From Poronia punctata (lineage: Eukaryota; Ascomycota; Sordariomycetes; Xylariales; Xylariaceae): a DNA stretch of 64,000 nucleotides. This document shows positions 50,976 through 64,000 of the stretch, piece after piece (the stretch's first letter is position 1; the number at the start of each line of letters is the position of its first letter). Made by a program: the position numbers and the translations under genes. The stretch spans positions 22,825 through 86,824 of the forward strand of contig MU401622.1 in the NCBI GenBank assembly GCA_022579005.1. The letters are read 5' to 3'. The notes beneath the pieces are model-generated. The model was not told where the DNA came from. It saw nothing but the letters and a program-made list of their open reading frames with translations, and did not search any database.

Positions 50976-52670
50976 CTACCTTTTCCTGAAAGGTCTCTGT
51001 GTCCCGTCGATGAGGTTCGCAACAACGTTTGTTGTATAATCTGGCATCTTCCGGGTTGTCTTACCGCTGCGTAGGCTCGCATTTATGCGGTATTGCAACG
51101 CGCGGGGCAACATTTGCGATTCAGCCGTGGTCGTCGACAACCGCCGTCTTCGGAGCTCGGCAAGGATGCCTACGACCACAAGATATAGTTTAAATAAGAG
51201 CTTGTGTACAATGTCTTTGGCCACCATGGTGGTGCCATGACTGAAGAAACCCTTGAGCAGCTCGGCGCCGACGCCATCGTACAAAGAAGCGATGCCTTCG
51301 GACCGGACAATATGGGCCACAGTGCCAAAGACGCTTTTCCGGGCAACGTTTTTCACGGTGCGGAGCGCCTTAGGCTGGGTTCCGGTTTCTTCGGCGGTGC
51401 CTTCCCGCTTTTCGTCGGAGTCGTCACTTCCATTTTTAGCACCTGTGTCCACCGGCACACCGGATTGCATCCTAGTTTTGGCTGTTTGGAACGGGTATGT
51501 GACAAAACTGGACATTGCCTTGCTGGTGGCAGCAAATAGGAAGGTCAGGCGGGAACCCGGATCATCGTATCGCGTATCGGCAAAGGTGCTCTTCAAGAAC
51601 TCCTGGAGGAAGAATGTGAGGCTGGGGTTCAGCGTCAGCAAAAGGGTTGCCGAGTATCCTGCCCAGAAGCCGGCGATGCCTTTCTCCTCGCGTATACTAC
51701 GCACGATGTCGCCGACGGAGGCAGGTCTCTCTGCATCAAGCAGCGTCGCCGTCTGCTTGCGAGTGACGATATTGCTTATGGGCGTTGTGAAGCTGCGCGA
51801 GCACGCACCAGCGGCCATACCAACCGCAATTTCCTCCATCATACCGAGTCCCCTGCCCTGACCCCGGGCGGATCTTCGCCGTGACCTGAGCCGCAAACTA
51901 CGAAACCACTCATAAAAGAGAAAGAAGAGGAAAGAGTCCAAGACAGACTTGGGAGCATCTGTATAGATAAAAAGTACATTGTTAGTACGGCGGATTACTT
52001 TGATAGTTATAAGCGTCCCTTGCATTTGTTTACACAGGTGGAAAATACGACAAGTCAATAGTAAATGAGGGGAGAGGGTTTATCTACCTTGAGCCAGGCC
52101 AGTATAGAACGCTTTCAGCCCGCCATTCCCACTTGAATTCCAGATCTGCGAAAAGGCGTCTAATATTCCAGCGTACTCCGACGGACGTTGCGGGGATGGA
52201 TTCTGCTTTTGTCGGTCCTGTTCTTGTGCTGGCCGGGGGCTGGCTTGGCTGACTCTGTTGGTTTGGTCGTGAATCCCCTGTTCCACGGGATCTCGCCGTT
52301 CGTCGTGATCGCCTAGTGGTAGCTGTTCCCTTAGTGTCGACTGTTCTTCTGGTGTGAGACGTTCCCCTGGATGTTGATGTTCCTCTGGAGCTAGATGTTT
52401 CCCTGATGGTGGAGGGGTAGACGCTCGAGCAGTAGTGGTTCGAGCAGTAGAAGCTGGAGCATGAGCAGGAGGTGCAGGAGCTGGCGCTGACGACTGAGCC
52501 GGGGCTAAACGGCCCTCGCGCCGAAGCTGGCTCTGCACCTGCAGACGGGCGATAACTAGGGAGAGGGGATACAGAGTGCATGTTGAGACAAGTGTACCGA
52601 GAGATCCCGAAAAGGCGTGGTGCAAGGCTGGCAAGACGCTATGAGAGCTGGTGTCGTGAGACGGTGACAT
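50976..52670 (-). CDS. mitochondrial-carrier-family transporter, peroxisomal adenine nucleotide type
   Basis: Two exons: 52670-52088 and 51958-50976 (521 residues). The join gives FYTGLAQ|DAPKSVLDSFLFFLFYEWFR. Three carrier repeats can be followed: HAFSGSLGTLVSTCTLYPLSLVIARLQVQ, GMAAGACSRSFTTPISNIVTRKQ and FLFAATSKAMSSFVTYPFQTAKTRMQ. Each holds a PxSxx/PxxxxxxR type motif. The SVLDSFLFFLFYEWFR and GFWAGYSATLLLTLNPSLTFF blocks resemble the PMP47/Ant1 branch, which exchanges ATP for AMP across the peroxisome membrane to fuel fatty-acid activation. The first repeat is split by a polar Pro/Ala/Thr/Glu-rich insert of about 110 residues (55-165), and a second insert (about 350-385) is acidic. Both are unusual in length. 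Peroxisomal site is inferred. Confidence 0.82.
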
Positions 52671-54045
52671 GGTGAAAGAAGAAGGCTAGAATCGCGGGGA
52701 CTGGATGGAGGTCAACTTATAGCTCTGATCAAATGCAGAGCATAGGATGCAGGGGAAATCTAGGGGCGAAGCCCAATAAGCCACTCTGTTTGCTGACTTC
52801 GGGGCAGTGGCAAACACCAACGAACCAAATGAGCGGAAGCAGATAGTGATAGCGACGGCAACCAGCAGTTACCAGCAAAGCAAAGCATCCAACGTTGTTG
52901 TCCACCAGTCTCGTTCGGTTGCCCGGCTAATGGAAACAAGCCAACCACTCAGGTAAGCAGATGGACAACTCCGCCAGTTTCGGTATATCTGCAACTGGTT
53001 GCTATATCATTCGTCCGTTAGAACGCTTCCACCTGCTTCGCCTCGTAAAGAGATACCCTTTTGGTTCAGCTGGCAGTGAGGGTAACGTGGTTGGCTAATG
53101 GCGCCGGCGGATGGGTGGGGGAAGAATGGTAGGTTGTAGATAGGTCCGGTGACAAGCTAGATCAAGCGTCGTCGTGCTGTGTATGCGCGCTTGTATGCGC
53201 TGTGTTGTCTATTTACTTTACCACTCCCCCTTCCTCCTAAGTAAGTGAGAAAAGAGGAAGACGGACAGAATCCGGTCGTAAGTGTGTATACCAGTGTATG
53301 TGAGTGGTGGGCGTTTGCGTGCTGCGTCCCCGATCGCTGTCCCCAGCGATTTATCGTTGCGTAATTGGATATTCGTGGTGATGTATAACAATTCAGGTAC
53401 ATGTAGTTGGGCATAGGTTTTGGGCCGGGTTGGGGGGAGTCTTTCGAGGCAGATTATTCGTCTTAGGCCAACTGGTCGGTCACCTTGACTTCATAAATAA
53501 AATAAAACATGAAAACGGTAAGTTTTCCTTCGAATTAGATATATACCCAGGTCTGCTCATAAATCTTTACAATGCATGTGTTACTGCATTCTATTTGCAC
53601 TCTGTGCAGAAGAGAAACCGAGGCTAATGTCTCACGATGGGCAGCGGATATGTGATAGAATATCGCAAAGAGCATAGGACGACGTCATTGCTCTCTGTCT
53701 ACATGTATTTCTTGGGGAACGGTTGTACATTTGCTGGGTACTTGCAGCAGGAGGTATGTACACCATAGGTACAGTACCTTCGAAGCTCTAGCGTCTGGTT
53801 AAGTAACTTCCATGTTATGGGGTTTGGTACTTGAACTTTGGTTTGGGGGTTTATCAACACCTGCTAATCTACAACTACAAGTACCTATAAATTACGTGAC
53901 AGACTACGACCGAGGTACTTACATGGGTAGAGAAGGATATGTATATTTTTGTACTTTCTGCCCGATACATACCAATTCGGCATTGACACGCCAGTGACGC
54001 CCTACTTTACATCCCGTGTTGAACCCCCACCTGGCACCTTGGGCT

Positions 54046-54447
54046 AGCCCACCTACGTCTACCTTGAAAAATTCCTACATCCAAGGAGTTTCTCTACTTA
54101 GTGCACGCTAGCGCCCTTCCTTTGAATGTTTCTATGGTACAGCGCCTTAGCATGTACCTTTAAGATTAATGACTTCTGATTGATATAGGTAGTACCTACG
54201 CTTAAAGCAGGTATGTATACATGTTTAAAAATAACATAAAGGTAAAGTATAGGCGCAGGCGAGCAGGTATGGCAGGTATGGCAGGTATAGCAGGTATGGC
54301 AGTATGGCAGGTCATGTTATTTTTCTTTTGAATACTTACCTAGGCAAAAGACGCTGCGTTGCGATCTGCATGCTGGCGTTGAGTATAGGGACCTAAGTGG
54401 GGAACTCCTTGGATGTAGGAATTTTTCAAGGTAGACGTAGGTGGGCT
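54046..54447. repeat. fold-back inverted repeat with 45-base perfect arms
   Basis: The arm 54046-54090 is the exact inverse complement of 54403-54447. The match continues imperfectly inwards for about another 11 bases (TCTCTACTTAG against CCCCACTTAG). The loop is 312 bases and non-coding. It could be a solo inverted-repeat element or a MITE relic; clear target duplications are not seen. Confidence 0.85.
54262..54313. repeat. 9-base tandem array in the fold-back loop
   Basis: Five to six copies of GCAGGTATG with one base change and one deletion. Confidence 0.85.
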
Positions 54448-55700
54448 ACCTTGGGCATTGGGCATCCACCTACCCTAAAGGTCAACATCACCTACGATGC
54501 CCTGTGTAAGAACTTGGAAGTAATCAACGCATCTAACCTTGTGTCTTGTATTCTTCTGGACCAACTCAGGTATTCATGCCAACATGTAGAAATCTCTCTT
54601 GTTTGAGATAGGTTAGATATATTATTGCTCTCCCTCTCTTCCCGCTATACCGTCTACGGATTTGTTTTCAACTTGAAATCATACTCGTAGACCGGATGGA
54701 GAATATACTCGTACCCGAGCCAGTGGTACAAAATCTCCGATATAAAAGACATATGTAACCTGGACCTCTCTCACTGACAACGCAACTCAACCCAGCCCCC
54801 TTTATGTTATGTGCAACCAACAAAACGACGAAAAAAGAGGAGAATCCCGACTGGCTTCTGACCCGCATGCAGTTTCTCTATTTATCCCCGTCGATGCTGG
54901 GTTCCGTTCAATGCATTTTGTTAACTGGCTGGATGGGTTGATATCAAGTTGACTATACCCATCAGGTACGAGTTACAACGTCGCTGCCAGGCGGGCCGCA
55001 ACACGTGTGCGCTGTACCTTGCGTCCGGTTCTTTTCTTTTTCGTGCCTGGGATTGACCCGGAACTGGTACAAGCTCTACAAGGAGACACATATTCAAGGC
55101 TTCGAGCGGCCCCCTTGCGGTTTGGTCTGCATACCATCCAAGTGTTCAACTGGATGTGTGCCTGCGCACCTGCGCGCGCTACTAAGGTACATAGTAAGAT
55201 AGTGTATAAAGTAAGGGGGAAATCTCCAGTTTGAACCGATCAATCCATAGCTTCCCAGAAACAGCGAAGGCTGACCCGCTCGCTCGCTTGTTTCAGACTA
55301 CAAGGTACCGAAACCAGAACGCCAGAAACACCCCTACCATTCGGTTCCAATCAGTGAATCATGATAAGTTTAGTACCCCCGAAACGCCGCGCCGAATGTG
55401 AAGTTTTTGCCCAATAATACCGTCTTCCATCCACCTCCCGTCTTATATGATGCAGTTTGTTTCCACAGGAGGAAATGGTGAACCCTTGTTATCACGTTCA
55501 ATGATGGCCCCACTAGTCCAACAATAGGTCATCTAGCACCATAGTTATAGAAGGCCGGGAATCCCGTTCCACAGCCGTCAATAACTGGCATCTTACACCA
55601 AAGTCGAAGAGGACCGGGAGCTGTGCCTCCCTATCGTAACTGATGACTCATCCTCCAAAGCCGGCGAACCCTGGCTGATATCCCCATGTGTTGCCGACTC

Positions 55701-57352
<1,652 letters not shown>

Positions 57353-57839
57353 CCTTGGGTGGTCGTGCTTCTTATATGGCAACTTAATGTAAGAACCATA
57401 TATATACGTGTCCCTGAGGGAGGGAACAGTTTGACCGCAGTGGATTTAATAGGTGCCTGTTTGCAACTCACTCTTGTTGCATGTTTAACATCATGGACTG
57501 CGACACAACTCAAAGTCCATGGGAGGTATGGAGGTACATTAGGTTGCGGTGCAAAGAGACCCGCACCTACAATGTACCTATATAGCCGTACGCGTTACAT
57601 AATAAAGAAGTTACGTATTATGGACATACCTATTGAAATACACATAACACAGGATATGTACATAAATTATAAGGCACTGGAATATCGAATTATACGAGTA
57701 CCATGTCAGGAACAACAAACTACACGTAAAGCATTAGTCCTCAATAATCGGAAAGCTTGCTTTCTTATAACTACAATTTTAAAACCTAAAAGCTTGCTTA
57801 GTCTTAGGATTAAGGTTGTAAGAGAGCAAGCTTGATTTT
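57353..57839. other. Sgf73 promoter and transition to AT-rich DNA
   Basis: Ordinary base composition up to about 57830, with repeated AAGCTTGCT/GCAAGCTT words near 57750-57835. No gene was seen. Confidence 0.5.
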
Positions 57840-60800
57840 AATTTTTATATATAAGTAAGTATAAGGGGGAGGTTAATAAAATTTTCAAACTTTTAGCGTT
57901 GTTTTTATTTAGTCTTTTAGTTAGTTAAAACAAATAGCGCAAACCTTTTATTAGTTAAATAAAAAAGTAATAATAATAATAAATACTATTTAACTACACT
58001 ATTATATAACTATTTTATAACTAAGCTTTTTAACTTTAATAGTAACTATTAAACTTTAAATATAAAATTTTTAAAGCTTATAATAAGCAAAAGAAGGTTT
58101 AAAAGGTTTTTTTTAATAAAAACAAAATTAAAGTTAAAGTATAAAAATTAAAAATAAACAATAGCTAATAACTTTTTATTATATTTAACTTTTTTACTTA
58201 TATATTTAAATTTAATTAGTATACTAATTTGTTTTAATAGCTATATTTTAAAATGTTTTTTATGCTTTTTTTTACTTATACTAGCTATTAGCCCCTTTTA
58301 AATAACTTACTTTTTAATTTGCTTAACTAGGGTTTTAATTTAATTACTACTATAATTTATATTAAATACTGCTAATTTTTCTTATTATAGCACTTTATTA
58401 GTATTTATATTAATAAAAAAGTCTTTATATACTAAAAATACTATAATAAAGCGTTTTAATATTTAGCTTTAGTTGTTTGCTTTTTACTAGTTAAGCGTAT
58501 ACTTAGTACTGCTTAGCTTTTTTTTTAATGCTAAAAATTTCTAGCTTTTAGTTTTGCTTAAATAAAAGCTTTTTTTATAGCTAACAAAACACTTTTAGCT
58601 TTTTTAATAAACTAGTTTTTAAATATAAACTTTTATTAATAAAAATTTTATAGTTTTAATACGCTTTTTTATTATAGCTAATTAAGCTTAGATTTATTAT
58701 ATACTATAATAGCTTAATATAACTAAGCTGCTATTTTTTATTAGCATTATTAAAAAAAGCGTGCTAGTTATAATTTATTTATAACTTTTACTTTAAATTA
58801 GCTATGCTATAAGCTTAATATAAGCTTGCTACAAAGTTTAAGTTGCTTTTTAAGCTAAAATAAAAGTTTTATAAGCTTTTTTATAAGCTTAAACATATTT
58901 TATAATTTAAAAAGCAACTTTTTTAGCTTTATACTTACTAGTTTTTAAAATCCTTTTTTTAGCTTTTAAAGTTTTTTTTTAGCTTTTAAAATTTTAGTAG
59001 CTTTTAAAATTTTCTTTTAAGCTTTTAAGATTTTTTTAAAAGCTTTTAAAACTTATTTAAAAGCTTATAAAGCTTAATAAATTAAAAATAACTATATATT
59101 ACTTAGCTTTTTATTGCTTTAAACTAATTTGCTATATAACTTATAAAAAAGCTTTATATTACTAACTTTTTTTAAAATAATAAGCTAAAAGTAAACGCTG
59201 CTACGTAAATAAATTAGTTTATAATTTATAATATTAATATATAACTTTTTTAAAACTTTTATACTACTTTTGCTTTATATACTATAAAAAAATATTTATA
59301 CTATTATAAGCATTAGTTTAATATAAATATTTACTTAAGTTTATATAAGCTTTATATAAGTAAAAATATTAGTTTTAAAAACTAAGTGCTTTTTTTAGTG
59401 CTAAAAACTTTATAAACTTTAATAATATTTTTAATTATTTTTTTACTTTTATATAAACTAAGTAAATGCTAATTATATAAGTATATATTTATATTAAAGT
59501 TTATTAAATTAAAAGCGCTTTATACTAATACTATAGTTATATTTACTACTTTTTTTAAAATGTTACTAAAATATAAAATTAACTTTTTTTGCTTTTTATA
59601 AAGCTTAATTATATAGTTATTAAAATACGCAACGCTTGCTTTTAATAATAAATTATTTATAATTTTTATATTTAGCGTTAAGCTATTTATACTTAGCTTA
59701 TTTTTTTAAAGCAAAACTACTTTAGTTATTAAAATATTTTACTTAATTATAAGTAGCTAAATTGTTTTTTTAATAATAATAACGTTTTTAATTAACTTAG
59801 CAACGTTATAAACGTTAAAAATAATATAAGCTTAAATAATAATATTACTAATAAAAAGCTTGCTAAGCTTATAAATAAAGTTAACATTAGTGCTATATTA
59901 AATTTTATAGCTTAAAAAGTAAAATTTAACGTTTTTTAAAATAAAGTTTAAAGCAATAAAGCTTTTTAGCGTTACTTAGATTTTTTTTTTATTTAATTTA
60001 CTTTTATTAATAAATTTAGCTATACTAAGCTTTTACTTTTAGTTATATTTTTTACTTTTTTTTTTATAGCATAGCTAAGTTTATTTAAAGTTGCTTTTAT
60101 AGTATTAAGTTTAAAGTTTAAGTTAACTATACTTTTAAATAGTATAATAAGCGCTTTACTTAATATTTAAAATTTGCTTTTATTTATTATAATATAATAA
60201 TATATAAGCAAGTTACTTTTTAAAGCTTTTTTTTTATTAATTGCTAGCTTAAAAAAAATTAAGCTTTAATTGCTATAAAGCTTAAAGCTATATTTAAATT
60301 TAAGCTTTTAAAAGTATAGTTTATTTTAAACTTTATTGTTTATTATATTAAAAACTTTTAAAGTACTTGCTTTTTTTAAAGTAATAAAAAAAAAAACTTA
60401 AAAGTATATTATAATATATTAAGTTGCTTATTTTTTTATTACTTTTTTTATAGCTAATTATTATTAGTATAATTTTTATAAGCATATGCTTATATTTAAA
60501 TAATAGCAAAATGTTTTTTTTAAAGCTAATAAGCTTTATATTATTATAAAAAGCGTTAAAAATAATTTATATATTGCTATATACTAGTTTTATATTTAGT
60601 TTAATACTTTTATAAAAAAAGTTATTATATTTAAGTTTTATATTAAAAACTATTAAAATTACTATAAATAGTAAAGCTGCAAATTTTTTTATAATTATAA
60701 ATTTATTTAGTTAAAAGGCATTTTTAATATTAATATATTTTTTAAATTTTTAAAATTTTAGTTTAAAGCTTTTTAAAAAAAGCATATTTTAGCTTTAAAT

Positions 60801-63800
60801 ATAAACTTTTTTTAAAAGCTTAATTTTGCTATTAACTTTTTTGCTTTACTTTTTAAAAAATAAGTTTTTATATTTAACTATTTATTATAGCTTTTAATAC
60901 GTTTTTAAATTTATATTTATATACTTGCTTATTATTTTTATAAAAAAAAAAGCGCGCAAATTAAAATAAGCTAGGTTTTTTAGCTAACCTTTTTACTAAA
61001 GCTTAAATTTATATAATTAATATATACTTTATTAAAAGTAGCAAGCTTATTTTAGCTAATGCTAGTTTTGCTACTTTGCGTTGCTTGTTAAAAGCTTATA
61101 CTTTTTTTATAAACTTGCATTATTACTTTTACTTTTTTTGTTAATTTTAAAATTGTGCTTATATTAATAAATTAATAAACTTTAATTATTAAGCGTTTAT
61201 TTTTTACTATAATAATTGTTGCTTTAATATTTATAATATTGCTATTACTTTTAAGTAAGTTGCTAATATAAATATATTGCTTTATTATAATTATTTTATA
61301 GTAGTTAACTATATAATTAAGTACTACTTAAAAGCAAAAACTATGTTTTAGTTTTATTAAAACTTAGTTTATAAAATATTGCTATAAATTAGTAAAAAAG
61401 CCTTTTTACTATTATTAGTTATATATATAATAAATAAGTTAGTTAGTAAGCATAACGTTTTTTTTAAAAAAATTATATATTTACTTTTTAACTTTTTATT
61501 TTAATAGTTTTTATATATTATATAGTATATTAACTATTGCAATAAAGCCTTTTAGCTATATTAGTTTATTATAAAAAGCAAAAAAGTTAATTAAAAAGCA
61601 ACTATGCTTAAAAAGTATAAAAAAAGCTACTTTATATTGCTAGCTTTAATTAAGTTACTTATTTTTAGTAGCTAACTAAATAAAGTTAAAATTTAAATCT
61701 TTTTTACTTTTGCTTATAAGCTTTTAACTATATTTTAATTTATTATTTTAAGTTTAAGCTTAATATATATGTTAAAAACTTTGCTTATATTAAAATAATA
61801 TTTTATTATTTATTTAATATAAAAAGTATTATTTTTACTAAAATTATAAATAGCTATTAATATAATACTTATACTAAAGTATACTTTACTTGCTAAAAAC
61901 TTTATATTAATAAAAAAACATTAGCTAGTATAATAATAATTACTATTATATTAATTAAAGCATTATTTTTAATAATAAGTTTAAAAATAAAAAGTATAAG
62001 CTTAAAAGTAACTTTAGTAGTTAAAATAAGCTTACTTACTACTTTTTAAAACGTAGTTTAAATAATAATAATTTTTTTAAGCAGCTTAAAGTATATAAAC
62101 TTAATTTTACTTTTAACTAAAGTTTTTAAGTTAGCAAATATTTTAATTATAGTAATTTTAATAACTAAAACTATTTATTTTTTTTATAAAGCTATGCTAA
62201 GTTTAATAATATTACTAAAAATATACTTTTAAATATTTAAAATACTTTTAATACTAAGCAGCGTTGCTTTTATAACTTTTTTATTAACTACTACTAATTT
62301 ATATTATAAAAAAAAACTTTAAGCTAATTTTATTAAACTATAATAGTTTTATAAGCACTAGTAAATTATTTATGCTTAAAGTTTTTTATATTTATTTAGC
62401 ATATATAGCTTTTAAAGCTAAAGTTTAAAACTTTGTTTTATATTATATGCTTACTAGCATTGTTATTAACAATATTATAAGCTATACTATATATTTACTT
62501 TTTTTATTACTAGTTAAAAGCGCTTTTTTAATTTTTATAAGCATTGCTTTAGCTAAATTATAATAGGCGTTTAATAAAAAAAATACGTTTTTTTTAATAA
62601 AAAATTTATAATTAGCTTTAAAGTACTTAGCTAAGTTAATAACTGCTTTTAATAAGCTATTTTAAATTTTAATAATAAAGCTTTTAAGCATATAATAAGT
62701 AGCTTTAGCTATATTTTGTTTAATAACTTTTGCTAGCTTTTTTTTATTACTGCTTACTTTTTATTTAGCTATACTTTTAAAATAAATTTTATATAAATAT
62801 TAAATAAATATGTTTATATATTTTTTAATAAAACTATTTACTTTTAATTTATTATATATTAAAAAAGCAATGCTTAAGCTAGCTTTTATACTATATTAAA
62901 TAAATTATAGCAATATTAAGTTTTTTAAAAGCACTAGAAATTATTTAATACTTGCTATTTATATAATTTTTTTGCTAATATTATTGCTTTTTTTAATTTT
63001 GCTTTATATATTTTTATTTAATATAAATAAGTTAATTAATATAATTATAAACATATAACCTAATTAAAGTAGCTTACTTTTTATATAAAAGCTATAAAGT
63101 ATAGCTTTTTATAAGATTAAGCGCTTTTTTATAATATTAGTAACTATAACGATTAGTAAGGCATAATAGCTATATATTAATGCTATATAAAAGATTTTAA
63201 GTTAAAGAAAAAAAAAAGAGACTAGCTGCGCTAAAATCTATTTTTTTGCTACTTATATATAAATACCTAGCTAAAAATATAAGTATATAACTAATTAAAT
63301 TATTTTATTAAGTAAGTTTAGCTAAGCAAAGGTAGTATTTAGTACTACTTTAAACCTACTTTATAATAACGTATATAGTTTATAAGTTATATAATTATTT
63401 TTTTAATTACGTAACCTTAAACTAATAAGCATAGCTATTATACTACCTTTTTTTAAAACTAAAGCTAAGGTATAAAGTGCTTAAGCTAAGGTCTTTTTTA
63501 TTATAAAAGTTACTAAAAGTGCTGCTTAAAAGCTAACACTTTTTTTTTATTTAAAGCTAATACTTTTTTTTTTTTTAATATTAATATAAAAGATATTTTT
63601 AACAACTTGCTACGCTTATATACCTTATAATAAGTTTTTTTTATAAACATATACTTAGTTAACCTTTTTTTATTTTAATAAAAATATTAAATTATAAGTT
63701 AGTTTAGTTAAGTTATAATATAAATAATTTATTAAATATAGTATAACTAAATATAAACCTTTATTTTTATATTTTTAACCTAAGTAAAGCTAGTAAGTAA

Positions 63801-64000
63801 ATAAAAGCTAAAAGTTTATAAAGCATTAAAGCTTAAATATAGCGTTTTATAATAAGTTGCTTGCTTTTATAAACAGCTTTAAAGTTATTTAAGTAGTTTT
63901 TTAGCACTATATTTGCTACTATAGCGTATAGCTATTTATTAAAACGTATTAAAAGTTTAAAAGCTAAAAAGTAGCTATTATAAAAGTTTTTTAAAGCTAT
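57840..64000. other. AT-rich, hypermutated gene-free block (continues beyond window)
   Basis: At least 6.1 kb in which G+C falls to roughly 10-15 per cent by eye. No open frame of any length survives on either strand. The remaining G and C sit mainly in AGCT, AAGCTT, TTGCT and AGCG words. In 59041-59940 and 61801-62520 I find no TpC, GpA, CpC or GpG at all, while CpG, GpC, ApC, GpT and some CpA/TpG persist. It looks like old repeats or centromere/heterochromatin-type DNA eroded by context-dependent C-to-T change. No transposon family is recognisable. Confidence 0.85.

Larger units (their letters stand above)
52671..55700. other. intergenic, no gene recognised; contains a fold-back element
   Basis: About 3 kb. 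It starts with the carrier gene promoter and ends with the 3' flank of Sgf73. It contains the fold-back pair 54046-54447 with a tandem array in its loop. Short open frames here look like chance. Confidence 0.5.

Noticed and set aside
57840..64000. Mitochondrial DNA origin of the AT-rich block
   Set aside because: No rRNA, tRNA or respiratory-gene sequence is visible, and the dinucleotide gaps fit hypermutation rather than organelle coding sequence; it is also continuous with the Sgf73 flank.

Overview
The window is nuclear DNA of a filamentous ascomycete (Pezizomycotina, most likely a sordariomycete; inferred from gene families and intron style, species not identified). Genes carry short introns (about 45-310 bases) with GT-AG ends and CTAAC-like branch sites. 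Protein families are fungal (Zn2Cys6 regulator, DUF1996 secreted protein, Pho85-type kinase, Itc1-type subunit). Coding DNA is GC-balanced, intergenic DNA is AT-leaning, and the last 6 kb is extremely AT-rich.

Layout: the 3' end of a PI-PLC-like gene (<1-878); a 7.7 kb stretch without a recognisable gene that holds a PIF/Harbinger-type inverted-repeat element (4154-4981); a secreted DUF1996 protein (8597-10207); an Rcm1/NSUN5 rRNA methyltransferase (11078-12787, minus); a Zn2Cys6 transcription factor (17324-20557); an M24 Xaa-Pro peptidase (22233-24495); an Emp47/ERGIC-53-like lectin (25106-26612, minus) head to head with the ALG8 glucosyltransferase (28031-29838); an Itc1-like chromatin-remodelling subunit (33086-36559); poly(A) polymerase (38447-40793, minus); a septin-like membrane GTPase (41833-43979, minus); a Pho85/PhoA kinase (45391-46475); tafazzin (47231-48841, minus, with an assembly fault in an intron); a NOSIP-like E3 ligase (49498-50637); a peroxisomal-type carrier (50976-52670, minus); a 3 kb gap with a fold-back element (54046-54447); and the SAGA subunit Sgf73 (55701-57352, minus). 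From about 57840 to the end there is no gene.

Most genes are single-copy housekeeping functions: RNA processing (Rcm1, poly(A) polymerase), chromatin (Itc1, Sgf73), ER glycosylation and cargo export (ALG8, Emp47-like), organelle lipid and nucleotide functions (tafazzin, carrier) and signalling (Pho85). No secondary-metabolite cluster is present. Exon joins given here were worked out by hand from splice signals, reading phase and family similarity.

The most unusual signal is the terminal AT-rich block. It is not simply depleted of CpA/TpG, as classical repeat-induced point mutation (RIP) would predict. In its most extreme parts C survives only after a purine: TpC, GpA, CpC and GpG are absent over hundreds of bases while CpG, GpC, ApC and some CpA/TpG remain. 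This points to hypermutation of cytosines that follow a pyrimidine, or to an unusual RIP variant.
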